Shown in pieces: positions 1-8,252 of a DNA stretch of 34,581 bases (position 1 is its first letter; each line of letters starts with the position of its first letter). The notes below the pieces were generated by a model that did no database searches, was not told where the DNA came from, and saw only the letters and a program-made list of their open reading frames with translations. This stretch comes from Virgibacillus sp. AGTR (lineage in GTDB: Bacteria > Bacillota > Bacilli > Bacillales > Amphibacillaceae), in NCBI RefSeq assembly GCF_016919725.2, contig NZ_JAJERH010000043.1:1-34581 (forward strand), given 5' to 3'. The position numbers and the translations under genes are program-made.

Positions 1-85
1 CGCGAGCCGAAAATCCACTTTGCAACGTGTTCTTCTTTGCAAAGTTAGTTGAGGCCGTGCCCGTGGAAAGCGAAGTAATTAGTCG
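1..85. repeat. Possible fragment of a dispersed GC-rich repeat
   Basis: The first 85 bases are richer in G and C than the surroundings and hold no convincing gene. Read on the minus strand they contain CTTTCCACGGGCACGGCCTC followed by direct GCAAAG motifs. From memory, very similar strings recur many times in Bacillaceae chromosomes as intergenic repeats. No second copy occurs in this window, so the repeat status rests on recall, not on the sequence itself. Confidence 0.25.
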
Positions 86-171
86 GAGCATTACCAATAT
101 ACATCAAACATTTCAAATAACTACTTGGTCTTAACGCAGTCATTGCACTGATTTTATACTTTCTTAACTTA

Positions 172-207
172 TAAAAAAATTCGGCAAATCGTTGACTTTG
201 CCGAATT
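172..207 (-). terminator. Intrinsic terminator after dtpT
   Basis: An 11-bp perfect stem (AATTCGGCAAA / TTTGCCGAATT) with an 8-base loop is followed on the minus strand by seven T residues. It lies 19 bases past the stop codon of the peptide transporter gene, the right place and orientation to end its transcript. Confidence 0.9.
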
Positions 208-225
208 TTCGTTAAAGTGCTCATT

Positions 226-1719
226 CTAACGAACACCTTTCATAAAGTGCTGAATTTTCGATGAAAGCATAAACAACATAGCACCTAATAGAATCGCAAT
301 TCCACCAATAACACCAAAATAAATGATTTCCGTTTCCGGTGTATATAGTTTTACAATTTGCGCATTAATTGCCTGTGCTGATGCATTGGATAAGAACCAA
401 AGGCTCATAGTTTGGGCTGAAAATGCTTCAGGTGCTAATTTGGTTGTAGCTGATAAACCAACTGGAGATAAGCAAAGTTCTCCTATAACAACAAGTAAAA
501 AGCTTAGCACTAACCAAACCGGACTAACTAGACTTTCTGTTCCATTCATTGACGCAGGTATGATCATTACTAAGAATGATAGACCGGCGAAAAGTAAGCC
601 TAAAGAGAATTTTTTCGAAGTAGATGGTTGTCGTTCACCCATCTTTACCCACAATCCAGCAAAAAAAGGAGCGAGTACGACAATAAATAATGGATTTAAG
701 GATTGGAACCAGGAGGACTGAAGTTCGATTCCTAAAAAGCTAAGATCTGTTCGTTTATCTGCGTATTCTGCTAAAATAATGGAACCTTGCTCTTGGATAG
801 CCCAGAACATAATTGCCGCAATAAATAATGGAATATAAGCTAATAAACGTGATTTCTCATCCGCATCTGTTTTCGGACTCCGATACATCACAATAAAGTA
901 TAATGTAGGAATGATAATACCTAGAAAGCTGACCAAGTACGTAAATCGATTAATCGTTAGTATACCTGCAGGAATTGTAATGGCACCAACGATGATAATA
1001 GCTACTGCACCTAAGCCAATACGTGTAAAAACTTTTTTCTTCTCGTCTCTTTCTAATGGATTTGGAACATACGTACCGGCTAGCCCAAGATACTTTCTTT
1101 TCGTGGCTAAAAATACAGCTAGCCCAAGAAGCATACCAACAGCTGCTACACCAAATCCTAAATGATAATTATATTCTTGACCTAATGTTCCAACAATTAA
1201 AGGTGCTATTAACGCTCCCATATTAATTCCCATATAGAATATACTGAATCCAGAGTCACGACGCACATCTGAAGGGCTGTATAAATCACCAACAACACTA
1301 GATACGTTTGGTTTTAATAATCCTGTACCGACAACAATTAGAAACATAGAAATAAATAATGCAGTAGTTCCAGCCGGAAGCGCTAATACAAGGTGACCGG
1401 CCATGATTAACACACCACCATAGAACACGGTTTGCTGCGTACCAAGCAAGCGGTCCGCAATCCATCCACCTATTATCCCAGACATATACACTAAGGAGCC
1501 GTATATTGCCATTATTGATTTAGCTGTTCCATCATCAATACCAAGACCACCACTGGCCACCTCTGTATACATATAATAGAGTAATAGCGCTCGCATTCCA
1601 TAATAGGAAAAGCGTTCCCAAAATTCAGTGAAGAACAGGGTAAATAAACCCTTGGGATGTCCAAAAAATCCCTTTTGCGGGACACTTTGTACAATTTCTT
1701 CTTTGCTATATCTTGACAT
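226..1719 (-). CDS. dtpT: POT/PTR2-family proton-dependent oligopeptide transporter (DtpT-like)
   Basis: A 497-residue polytopic membrane protein of the major facilitator superfamily, expected to import di- and tripeptides with protons. The family hallmark is near the N-terminus: EFWERFSYYGMRALL, containing the ExxERFxYY motif in the first membrane helix. Long hydrophobic helices follow to the end, and the length fits the bacterial family (about 450-500). The start ATG at 1719 has a GAAGGAG ribosome binding site ten bases upstream. The gene is monocistronic: its own promoter lies near 1783-1811 and a strong terminator near 172-207. Substrate range cannot be read from the sequence. The family assignment is very secure; the symbol dtpT is by similarity of name and role. 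Confidence 0.95.
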   Translation of the reverse strand: MSRYSKEEIVQSVPQKGFFGHPKGLFTLFFTEFWERFSYYGMRALLLYYMYTEVASGGLGIDDGTAKSIMAIYGSLVYMSGIIGGWIADRLLGTQQTVFYGGVLIMAGHLVLALPAGTTALFISMFLIVVGTGLLKPNVSSVVGDLYSPSDVRRDSGFSIFYMGINMGALIAPLIVGTLGQEYNYHLGFGVAAVGMLLGLAVFLATKRKYLGLAGTYVPNPLERDEKKKVFTRIGLGAVAIIIVGAITIPAGILTINRFTYLVSFLGIIIPTLYFIVMYRSPKTDADEKSRLLAYIPLFIAAIMFWAIQEQGSIILAEYADKRTDLSFLGIELQSSWFQSLNPLFIVVLAPFFAGLWVKMGERQPSTSKKFSLGLLFAGLSFLVMIIPASMNGTESLVSPVWLVLSFLLVVIGELCLSPVGLSATTKLAPEAFSAQTMSLWFLSNASAQAINAQIVKLYTPETEIIYFGVIGGIAILLGAMLFMLSSKIQHFMKGVR

Positions 1720-1782
1720 GATAGTAAAAACTCCTTCGTCTTCCTTCAGAATAAACTGACAATTGTTTTTTTCGACAGAATT

Positions 1783-1811
1783 ATGTTACTCCTCTTATTA
1801 CCATTCGTCAA
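1783..1811 (-). promoter_or_regulatory. Probable sigma-A promoter of dtpT
   Basis: On the minus strand, TTGACG (1811-1806) and TAACAT (1788-1783) are separated by 17 bases, about 65 bases before the dtpT start codon. The -35 box matches 5 of 6 consensus bases and the -10 box 4 of 6. The rest of 1720-2016 shows AT-rich sequence and tandem CAGTATAT-type motifs near 1855 but no gene. Confidence 0.5.
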
Positions 1812-2016
1812 ACGTCATAATTTAACAAATTTTAAGAAGTATTTCAGTATATACAGTATATGTCAGTCTTATGTAAAATTAAAGTAATAAAATGGAAATA
1901 TTTCTTGATTATTATAATAATAAACAATACTCCATGACCCCTTAAGTAGATATAGTTAAAGGGAATAATGAAATAAGGGCGATATAGTTATAATGTTACA
2001 CTTTATTAACATTTCA

Positions 2017-2151
2017 TTATTTGTCTGAGAATTTGTTCATTTCCATGATAAATTCCAGCAATCCCTTTATCCCTTCCATATTCGCAAACAAAAGCATCAA
2101 AGCAACCGCATTTACTGCTAATCCAATAAATAACCACTTTAAGAAATACAT
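2017..2151 (-). CDS. Small single-pass membrane peptide, unknown function
   Basis: A 44-residue peptide starting MYFLKWLFIGLAVNAVALML, with one hydrophobic helix covering roughly residues 3-25 and a short charged C-terminal tail (ending NKFSDK). The open frame extends further upstream, but the ATG at 2151 is preceded at the right distance by GGAGAGGG. The upstream extension would also run through a terminator hairpin, so it is not coding. It lies between niaR and dtpT and is transcribed in the same direction as both, but the terminator at 2182-2226 separates it from niaR. I do not recognise a family. Confidence 0.5.
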   Translation of the reverse strand: MYFLKWLFIGLAVNAVALMLLFANMEGIKGLLEFIMEMNKFSDK

Positions 2152-2181
2152 ATTCCCTCTCCTCTCTATTCTAAAAAACAT

Positions 2182-2226
2182 AAAAACCTGACCGTTTACA
2201 CCAAATAACAACGTGTACATGTCAGG
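2182..2226 (-). terminator. Intrinsic terminator after niaR
   Basis: On the minus strand CCTGAC-ATG-TACAC and GTGTA-AACG-GTCAGG form an interrupted stem (6 plus 5 bp), followed by TTTTT. It lies about 130 bases after the niaR stop codon and would end the nifS-niaR transcript before the small membrane peptide gene. Confidence 0.7.
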
Positions 2227-2354
2227 AGAATATAATTGTGAGAAAGATATGGAATCCTCACACTTTATTAGTTTATGAATCACTATTTTTCAATTATGAC
2301 AATTCTTGAGGATATATGTATTTCTAGCTTATTTGCTAAAGGATGAGATGCTAT

Positions 2355-2894
2355 TCATTTATTTTCAATCAGAAAGCCTGCTTCTTTCAATGCATTTTCT
2401 GCTTCAACTAATTGTTGTTCGTTAGCTGCTATTAACGTATGAATATGAACCCCGTCAGTAAGTTCGGAAAGATATGCTGCACCAGTTGTTGAGATTTTTT
2501 CAATAAATTGGGCTACTTCTTTCCGATTTGATACCATAATAGATGCTGTTAAATCACCATAAACACTATGTTCAATCTTTACATCTTTAACGGTAATACC
2601 ATGGTCAACAAGTAAGTGAAGCTCTTCTTCTGTTCTTTCGGGAGTATGTTGACACGCAACAGTTCGTTCTACACCACCAATAGAACTATGTGGAATATAT
2701 ACGTATCCTTGACTTGTTGCAATAATTGGTTCATTCCTTGCTTTTAATAATGTGATATCACTAACGATTACTTGACGGCTTACATTTGCTAATTTTGCTA
2801 GTTCCCCACCAGTCGTTGGTTCATTATTTGCTTTTAGCTTTGCTAGGATAGCTTTTCTTCTTTCATCACCAAGCATTTTTTTCTTTTCATTCAA
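2355..2894 (-). CDS. niaR: NiaR/YrxA-type niacin-responsive repressor of NAD synthesis
   Basis: A 179-residue transcriptional repressor with an N-terminal helix-turn-helix (about residues 8-65; NVSRQVIVSDITLLKARNEP) and a C-terminal 3H domain containing the conserved histidines (HSVYGD, HIHT). In Bacillus subtilis the orthologue YrxA represses nadBCA and nifS when nicotinate is available. An open frame begins at a GTG at 2903, but I prefer the TTG at 2894. GGTGATC, complementary to the 16S 3' end, lies just before it. The resulting N-terminus MNEKKKMLGDERR also has the same length as the B. subtilis one as I recall it. It follows nifS after 53 bases in the same direction, so it is probably co-transcribed and autoregulated through the palindrome at 4142-4153. 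Confidence 0.93.
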   Translation of the reverse strand: MNEKKKMLGDERRKAILAKLKANNEPTTGGELAKLANVSRQVIVSDITLLKARNEPIIATSQGYVYIPHSSIGGVERTVACQHTPERTEEELHLLVDHGITVKDVKIEHSVYGDLTASIMVSNRKEVAQFIEKISTTGAAYLSELTDGVHIHTLIAANEQQLVEAENALKEAGFLIENK

Positions 2895-2947
2895 TCTGAT
2901 CACCGTCCATTATCTCATTCATCCATGTTAACGATTCATTGAAAACA

Positions 2948-4066
2948 CTATTTCGCCAACTTTCTTAATAGCTGCGCAAGTTGAATCACATCATCCAACG
3001 TAGTATCTTGTCCAAACGAGATTCGAATAAATTCTCTTTGCTTCTCTTCCATAACCCCCATAGCAATTATTGTCCTTGCTGGAGATTGAAGTTCCTGATG
3101 ACAAGCACTTCCCGTTGATATATGAAACCCTCTACGATTACATTCTAACATAACCCACTGACCCTCACGTCCATTAACCGTTAGACCAATTACATGCGGA
3201 AGTTGAACATCAGAGGGTGACTCAAATATCGTAAACCGTTTCTCCCAATTGCTACCTAAGTGTTCAAAAAAGGTAGTTCTCAACTGATACATCTTTTTCC
3301 AATCTTTATTCGTTAATTTTAATGCTGCTGCTACAAAAGCAGCAATCCCTGGTGTATTAACGGTGCCTCCCCTGATTCCACGTTCATGCGTTTCGTTTGG
3401 AAATATTCCTGTAACTCGATATTCAGGTCGTATAAATACTGCTCCCACACCCTTTGGACCATATATTTTATGCGAGGAAAGAGACATTGCATCAACAAAT
3501 GGACTAATGGATGCTATGTCTATCTTACCAAATGACTGAACACAATCACTATGTAAAAGAATGTTCTGTCCTCTTACCTGCTTAGATATTGCTTCAATTG
3601 GCTGAATGGAACCAATTTCACTATTAGCATGCCCAACTGAAATTAGAATCGTATCATTCTGAATGGCATCTGTTAAAGCATAAAAATCTAGTTGCCCATT
3701 TTGCAAGAAGGGAATTTCGGTTATTTTGAATCCCGCTTTCCTTAGATATGCTGTACTTGAAAAAACAGAGGAATGCTCCGCCATTGTTGTTATAATATGT
3801 TTCCCCCTATCTTGTCGGCTCAATGCTAGCGTAATAATAGCTATGTGATTGGCTTCTGTACCGCCTGAAGTAAAATAAATACCATCTGAAGAAACATGTA
3901 GTATAGACGCCAGTTTATCTCTACAGCTTTCCAATAGCCCTTTAGCTTTTGTTCCTTGATCATGAAGACTACTTGTGTTGCCCCAATAACTTAAGGCTGT
4001 CTCTTGGTATATTGCTAACACCTCTGGATCGATAGGTGTTGTAGCTGCATAATCGAAGTATTTCAC
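2948..4066 (-). CDS. nifS: NifS-like cysteine desulfurase of the NAD locus
   Basis: A 372-residue PLP-dependent class V aminotransferase-fold enzyme that mobilises sulfur from cysteine. The PLP lysine lies in SSHKIYGPKGVG and the catalytic cysteine in STGSACHQ; TSGGTEANH binds the cofactor phosphate. In Bacillus this paralogue, encoded divergently from nadBCA, supplies sulfur for the 4Fe-4S cluster of quinolinate synthase NadA. The same arrangement here supports that specific role rather than general Suf/Isc function. The ATG at 4066 has an AGAAGGGAG ribosome binding site. Transcription probably starts from TTGACA-N18-TAAAAT (4148-4119, minus strand), whose -35 box lies inside the NiaR palindrome. 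Confidence 0.95.
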   Translation of the reverse strand: MKYFDYAATTPIDPEVLAIYQETALSYWGNTSSLHDQGTKAKGLLESCRDKLASILHVSSDGIYFTSGGTEANHIAIITLALSRQDRGKHIITTMAEHSSVFSSTAYLRKAGFKITEIPFLQNGQLDFYALTDAIQNDTILISVGHANSEIGSIQPIEAISKQVRGQNILLHSDCVQSFGKIDIASISPFVDAMSLSSHKIYGPKGVGAVFIRPEYRVTGIFPNETHERGIRGGTVNTPGIAAFVAAALKLTNKDWKKMYQLRTTFFEHLGSNWEKRFTIFESPSDVQLPHVIGLTVNGREGQWVMLECNRRGFHISTGSACHQELQSPARTIIAMGVMEEKQREFIRISFGQDTTLDDVIQLAQLLRKLAK

Positions 4067-4110
4067 ATGAATCTCTCCCTTCTGTACGAAGTCCTACTAT
4101 TCTATAACAC

Positions 4111-4139
4111 TTGTAATTATTTTAATTATGTGTAATCAT
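4111..4139 (+). promoter_or_regulatory. Probable nadBCA promoter
   Basis: TTGTAA (4111-4116) and AATCAT (4134-4139) are 17 bases apart, each matching 4 of 6 consensus bases. The palindrome GTGTCAAGACAC begins three bases downstream, over the expected transcription start, as suits a repressible promoter. This is a modest match and the exact start is inferred. Confidence 0.4.
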
Positions 4140-4148
4140 ATGTGTCAA
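4119..4148 (-). promoter_or_regulatory. Probable nifS-niaR promoter
   Basis: On the minus strand a perfect TTGACA (4148-4143) is followed after 18 bases by TAAAAT (4124-4119, 5 of 6). It lies about 55 bases upstream of the nifS start codon. It overlaps the divergent nadB promoter, and its -35 box is part of the palindrome at 4142-4153. Confidence 0.6.
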
Positions 4149-4153
4149 GACAC
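4142..4153. promoter_or_regulatory. Putative NiaR operator
   Basis: GTGTCAAGACAC is an inverted repeat (GTGTC-AA-GACAC) in the 112-base space between the divergent nifS and nadB genes, continued by CCTGT. NiaR/YrxA of Bacillus is known to repress both directions here. The site covers the nifS -35 box and the nadB start region. Assignment combines the palindrome seen with known family biology; binding is inferred. Confidence 0.6.
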
Positions 4154-4178
4154 CTGTAAATTAACAGGAGGAAAGACA

Positions 4179-5717
4179 ATGAATAAAATCGATGTCATTA
4201 TTGTAGGGAGCGGGATTGCTGCATTGCAATTAGCTTATAAACTCAGTAATCACAAACATGTGATGATTATCACAAAAGGTCAAGTTAAGGACAGTAATTC
4301 TTTCATGGCACAAGGTGGGATTGCCGCCGCTATCGCAAAAACGGATTCTCCGCAGCAACATTTTCATGACACAATGACAGCTGGGGAGGGGCATGGAAAT
4401 GAGTATCGTGTAAACGATCTTGTTGAAGAAGGTAAAAAAGTTATTGAAGAATTAATTGACGCCGGTGCTCCTTTTGATTTAGAGGCTGATGGATCATTGT
4501 CATTAGGTGTTGAGGGTGCACACCGAGTCCCTAGAATACTACATTCAGGTGGAGATCAAACAGGAAAGAAGCTTGTGAATTTCTTACTAGAATCATTACA
4601 AGCTTCTGATCACATCACATGGATGGAGAATGTAATGGTAATGGATTTGATTTTAAATAGGGATGGTAAATGTATTGGCATAAAAGCCAAGAACAGCAAT
4701 GAGGAATTGCTGGAATTTTACGCTCCACATGTTGTATTAGCTTCCGGTGGTGCAGGTGGCTTATTCACGCAATCCTCAAACCACCCAACCATCTTAGGAG
4801 ATGGAATTGCTTTAGCCTATCGAGCAGGTGCAAGCGTAGGTGACTTAGAATTTTTACAATTCCACCCAACACTTTTATCGGCAAATGGTAAAACAGTAGG
4901 ACTTATTTCAGAAGCTGTTAGAGGGGCAGGTGCCATATTAGTTAATGATCGAGGCGAGCGAATAATGGAGGGAATCCATGACCAGCAAGATTTAGGGCCA
5001 AGACATGTTGTGGCCCATGAAATATTTAAACAGGTAACATCTGGGAAATACGTATTTTTAGATATAACTACTATTCATAATTTCAAAAAACGATTCCCTT
5101 CTATTTCGCAGTTATGTAAAGCACATCATGTTGATTTGAGTAAAGGAAAAATACCAGTGTTACCAGGGTCTCACTTCATGATGGGCGGTGTTGTTACAGA
5201 TAGATGGGGATGCACATCAATAAAAGGGCTTTATGCGATAGGTGAAGTAGCATGCAGTGGCGTTCATGGTGCCAACCGCCTAGCGAGTAACTCACTACTA
5301 GAGGGCTTTGTATACGGAAGTCGACTCTCTATGTTTCTATTAAAAACGAAAGTAGAAGAATATCCTAAAGATTTTGTTCCTGCCCCAGATAACAAGAACC
5401 CACTTGAATCACTTCCTTTTACAAGGAAAGAGCTGCAGGAAAAACTGACACATTATGTTGGCATAATTCGAAATAATGATAGCCTTCAACACCATTTCGC
5501 TTGGTTAAATTCCTTTTCAATCGACCCTTTTGCAAATATTGATCAGTGTAGAAGAGCGGATATACAGACTTATTTCATGTGGATTAATTCCGTATTAATG
5601 ACCCAGTCAGCTCTTATCAGAACCGAAAGCAGAGGTGGTCATATCCGTTCCGATTTTCCGAATAAAGACTACAAACGCTGGCTAAGAAAAAGTATTATCC
5701 ATTACCGAAAAAAGTGA
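4179..5717 (+). CDS. nadB: L-aspartate oxidase NadB
   Basis: A 512-residue FAD enzyme that oxidises L-aspartate to iminoaspartate, the first step of de novo NAD synthesis. The N-terminal dinucleotide motif (IIVGSGIAALQLA), SFMAQGGIAAA, GAHRVPRILHSGGDQTG, LGPRHVVAHEI with the expected catalytic Arg, and SHFMMGGV with the substrate-binding His are all present. The start is the ATG at 4179 with AGGAGG seven bases upstream; an upstream in-frame ATG at 4128 would put the operator inside the coding region. The last codons and the TGA stop lie within a dispersed repeat (5710-5833), so the extreme C-terminus may have been altered by its arrival. First gene of nadBCA. Confidence 0.97.
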   Translation: MNKIDVIIVGSGIAALQLAYKLSNHKHVMIITKGQVKDSNSFMAQGGIAAAIAKTDSPQQHFHDTMTAGEGHGNEYRVNDLVEEGKKVIEELIDAGAPFDLEADGSLSLGVEGAHRVPRILHSGGDQTGKKLVNFLLESLQASDHITWMENVMVMDLILNRDGKCIGIKAKNSNEELLEFYAPHVVLASGGAGGLFTQSSNHPTILGDGIALAYRAGASVGDLEFLQFHPTLLSANGKTVGLISEAVRGAGAILVNDRGERIMEGIHDQQDLGPRHVVAHEIFKQVTSGKYVFLDITTIHNFKKRFPSISQLCKAHHVDLSKGKIPVLPGSHFMMGGVVTDRWGCTSIKGLYAIGEVACSGVHGANRLASNSLLEGFVYGSRLSMFLLKTKVEEYPKDFVPAPDNKNPLESLPFTRKELQEKLTHYVGIIRNNDSLQHHFAWLNSFSIDPFANIDQCRRADIQTYFMWINSVLMTQSALIRTESRGGHIRSDFPNKDYKRWLRKSIIHYRKK

Positions 5718-5833
5718 AACTTCAATCCATGGAGGTTTTGTTTATCCCCCACGGATTGTTAGTACCACAAGGGTATAACCTAAGGACTTTGAACCCATCG
5801 GACATTAATTGGCGGTTATATGCGAGATAAACG
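5710..5833 (+). repeat. Dispersed structured repeat, short copy
   Basis: This copy shares its left end (AAAAGTGAAACTTCAATC), its centre (AGTACCACAAGGGTAT) and its right end (GGTTATATGCG) with a longer copy at 29113-29297. It starts with a hairpin (CAATCCATGG / CCACGGATTG) whose two arms have changed together relative to the other copy. It lacks about 60 internal bases that the long copy has, consistent with loss between its ACTGSCAGTT arms. It fills the nadB-nadC gap and its first bases include the nadB stop codon. Confidence 0.8.
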
Positions 5834-5854
5834 AAAACATGGAGGTTAATTATA

Positions 5855-6697
5855 GTGAACACCATGAAGCTAAAATCTATGCTTGAAAGCTTTTTTTTAG
5901 AGGATATTGGTAATGGAGATATATCGTCACAAGCTTTGTTTCAACCTAACAAAGAGGGGGATTTACATCTTGTGGCAAAACGCGCAGGAACATTTTGTGG
6001 AGAAGCGGTTATTGAAATAGGGTTCTCCATCATAAATCCTTTGATTAACTGCAACATTCACATAAAGGACGGAGAATTTATTACCGCAGGAACCGAAATT
6101 GCACACATTAGCGGTCCAATTATTGAACTGCTTCAAGCGGAAAGAGTTGTACTTAATCTGATTCAGCGCATGAGTGGCGTTGCTACCATGACAGCAAATG
6201 CTGTGAAATTAATAGAAGGAACAGAAGCAAAAATTTGTGATACGAGAAAAACCACTCCTGGATTACGCATGTTAGAAAAATATGCAGTTCAATGTGGTGG
6301 TGGTTATAATCATCGTTTTGGCCTGTATGATGCGGTAATGCTAAAAGATAATCACATAGCATTTGCTGGAACGATTACCGATGCAGTACAAACAGTTAAA
6401 AAGCGATTAGGACACACCACAAAAATTGAAGTGGAGATAGAAACAGAGAAACAGTTAATGGAAGCTATTACAAATAAAGTAGATATTATTATGTTTGACA
6501 ATTGTTCACCGGAAATAATTAAAGATTGGCTACAATATGTTCCTGAAGGTATCATCACAGAAGCTTCAGGAGGAATACAAATAGAGCAATTACATGACTA
6601 TGCAACAAGCGGAATTGATTATATTTCTTTAGGCTATCTAACTCACTCTGTCAAAGCGTTAGATATAAGTGCAACTGTAAAAATTAGAAACGTATAA
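5855..6697 (+). CDS. nadC: Nicotinate-nucleotide pyrophosphorylase (quinolinate phosphoribosyltransferase) NadC
   Basis: A 280-residue enzyme converting quinolinate and PRPP to nicotinate mononucleotide. Family signatures are CDTRKTTPGLRMLEKYAV, MLKDNH, KIEVEIE and EASGGI, covering the PRPP and quinolinate binding residues. It starts with GTG at 5855, nine bases after GGAGG; an ATG three codons downstream is less well placed. It is the middle gene of nadBCA. The gap to nadB (137 bases) is unusually wide because of the dispersed repeat, while nadA follows after only 19 bases. Confidence 0.97.
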   Translation: MNTMKLKSMLESFFLEDIGNGDISSQALFQPNKEGDLHLVAKRAGTFCGEAVIEIGFSIINPLINCNIHIKDGEFITAGTEIAHISGPIIELLQAERVVLNLIQRMSGVATMTANAVKLIEGTEAKICDTRKTTPGLRMLEKYAVQCGGGYNHRFGLYDAVMLKDNHIAFAGTITDAVQTVKKRLGHTTKIEVEIETEKQLMEAITNKVDIIMFDNCSPEIIKDWLQYVPEGIITEASGGIQIEQLHDYATSGIDYISLGYLTHSVKALDISATVKIRNV

Positions 6698-6716
6698 ATC
6701 GGAAGGGGAATTTTAA

Positions 6717-7820
6717 ATGGAATTACTCCAAACGTTAATAGGTTCTCATACTATTCCAGAGAAGTACCTTCATTTATCTAAAGCAGAAATGGAGGAAAGC
6801 GTACAACATATTAAAAAAGACCTCGGGGATTCGCTATTTATCCCTGGTCATCATTATCAAAAGGATGAGGTCATTCAATTTGCGGATGCTGTTGGCGATT
6901 CACTTCAGTTAGCACAGGTATCCGCTAAAAATTCCAATGCAAACTATATTGTATTTTGTGGTGTACATTTTATGGCGGAAACCGCTGATATTCTTACAAC
7001 TGCTAATCAAACTGTTTACTTGCCAGACATGCGAGCAGGTTGTTCGATGGCTGATATGGCTGATATTTACCAAACAGAAAGAGCATGGTCAAAGCTAACT
7101 GATTTATTTGGGGAATCTATTTTGCCATTAACATATGTTAATTCAACAGCTGCTATTAAAGCATTCGTCGGCAAAAATGATGGTGCTACCGTTACTTCTT
7201 CTAATGCGCATAAAATGGTACAGTGGGCATTTTCCCAAAAGGAAAGAATACTTTTTCTTCCAGACCAACATTTAGGAAGAAATACAGCAGCTGATATTGG
7301 CATCGAACCTCATGAAATGGCAGTTTGGGATCCTATTAAAGACGAATTGCAATTTACGGAAAATGTAGATGATATTAAAGTTATTTTGTGGAAGGGCCAT
7401 TGCTCTGTACACGAAAATTTTACGTTAACAAACATTGAACAAGTAAGGAATTCCTATCCAGATATGAATATTATTGTTCATCCTGAATGTCGAAAAGAGG
7501 TCGTAGACGCCTCCGATTTTAATGGTAGCACGAAATCGATTATTGAAATCATAGAACAGGCCAAGTCTGGTACTTCATGGGCAATTGGTACAGAAATGAA
7601 TCTTGTACAACGGATTATTCATCAACATCCTGATAAGCGTATTATTTCTTTAAATCCTCACATGTGTCCCTGCTTAACCATGAACAGAATAGATTTACCA
7701 CATCTACTTTGGTCGCTAGAAGCTATTATCGAGGGACAGCCAATAAATAAAATAATTGTTCCGCAAGATGTGTCAACATATGCAACATTTGCGCTTCAAC
7801 GAATGCTGGATCGTGCATAA
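6717..7820 (+). CDS. nadA: Quinolinate synthase NadA (4Fe-4S)
   Basis: A 367-residue enzyme that condenses iminoaspartate with dihydroxyacetone phosphate to quinolinate. [14 protein letters not shown] and VNSTAAIKA are substrate-site motifs. Cysteines 109 (AGCSMAD), 229 (KGHCSVH) and 319 (MCPCLTMN) match the three cluster-ligating cysteines of the Bacillus type, whose length is also about 368. The start ATG has AAGGGGA upstream. As the last gene of nadBCA, its cluster is the likely beneficiary of the divergent NifS. No clear terminator follows directly; the nearest strong hairpin is at 8062-8112. Confidence 0.97.
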   Translation: MELLQTLIGSHTIPEKYLHLSKAEMEESVQHIKKDLGDSLFIPGHHYQKDEVIQFADAVGDSLQLAQVSAKNSNANYIVFCGVHFMAETADILTTANQTVYLPDMRAGCSMADMADIYQTERAWSKLTDLFGESILPLTYVNSTAAIKAFVGKNDGATVTSSNAHKMVQWAFSQKERILFLPDQHLGRNTAADIGIEPHEMAVWDPIKDELQFTENVDDIKVILWKGHCSVHENFTLTNIEQVRNSYPDMNIIVHPECRKEVVDASDFNGSTKSIIEIIEQAKSGTSWAIGTEMNLVQRIIHQHPDKRIISLNPHMCPCLTMNRIDLPHLLWSLEAIIEGQPINKIIVPQDVSTYATFALQRMLDRA

Positions 7821-7838
7821 TGTTAAATAAGAAAGCGT

Positions 7839-8036
7839 GAACCTAGCAACGCATATGGTCTACAGGCGAATAATATTGTATGCTTTTAAATCAATCTGAA
7901 ATATGGGTTGCTTTCCGCGAACCTAGCTAAAACTGTTAACCAAAAATCGCTTAGCAGTGTTGATCTTAGGACTTTCTGACTACGTAGGTATCACACATGA
8001 TTTTTCTGCTAGGATAACTGTACGGCGATATGCGTT
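7839..8036. repeat. Structured gene-free element after nadA
   Basis: The space 7821-8252 holds no gene. Within it AACGCATAT (7848-7856) and ATATGCGTT (8028-8036) form a perfect 9-bp inverted pair about 170 bases apart, enclosing smaller inverted pairs (CTTAGCAG / CTGCTAGG, GCATA / TATGC). GAACCTAGC occurs twice, exactly 80 bases apart (7839 and 7919). This looks like a folded element or mobile repeat, but I do not recognise it and no second copy is present here. Confidence 0.4.
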
Positions 8037-8050
8037 CCTTTTTGTAGGAA

Positions 8051-8112
8051 TCAAAAGACAAAACTCTGAACTACGATCCACTTATAGCTTCACCCGATTA
8101 TAGTTCAGAGTT
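8051..8112 (-). terminator. Terminator of the secreted nuclease gene
   Basis: A perfect 12-bp inverted repeat (AACTCTGAACTA at 8062-8073, TAGTTCAGAGTT at 8101-8112) is followed on the minus strand by the T-rich TTGTCTTTTG. It lies 141 bases past the nuclease stop codon. The loop is long (27 bases). It might also stop nadBCA readthrough in the plus direction, where the following bases are less T-rich. Confidence 0.65.
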
Positions 8113-8252
8113 CTCTTATCTCTACTTTCTTTTACTTCGACCTTCTTCTAGCATAACTAGAAAACATACTTTATCGGTTCAACCTCTTAATGAGCAAAAA
8201 CACTCATTTTAGCGACTTCCGAGTATACTAGTTGCTTTATCTATACAAAGAT

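Noticed and set aside
45-236. 63-codon open frame on the minus strand
   Set aside because: Runs through the dtpT terminator and the repeat-like left edge; no ribosome site.
323-721. 132-codon open frame on the plus strand
   Set aside because: Lies wholly antisense within dtpT, has no ribosome site and no recognisable motif; a shadow of the transporter gene.
1828-1842. CodY-box-like AATTTTAAGAAGTAT upstream of dtpT
   Set aside because: Only about 11 of 15 positions fit and the site is upstream of the -35 box; too weak in AT-rich DNA.
2152-2283. Upstream extension of the small membrane peptide frame
   Set aside because: It would encode across the niaR terminator hairpin, and the downstream ATG has the ribosome binding site.
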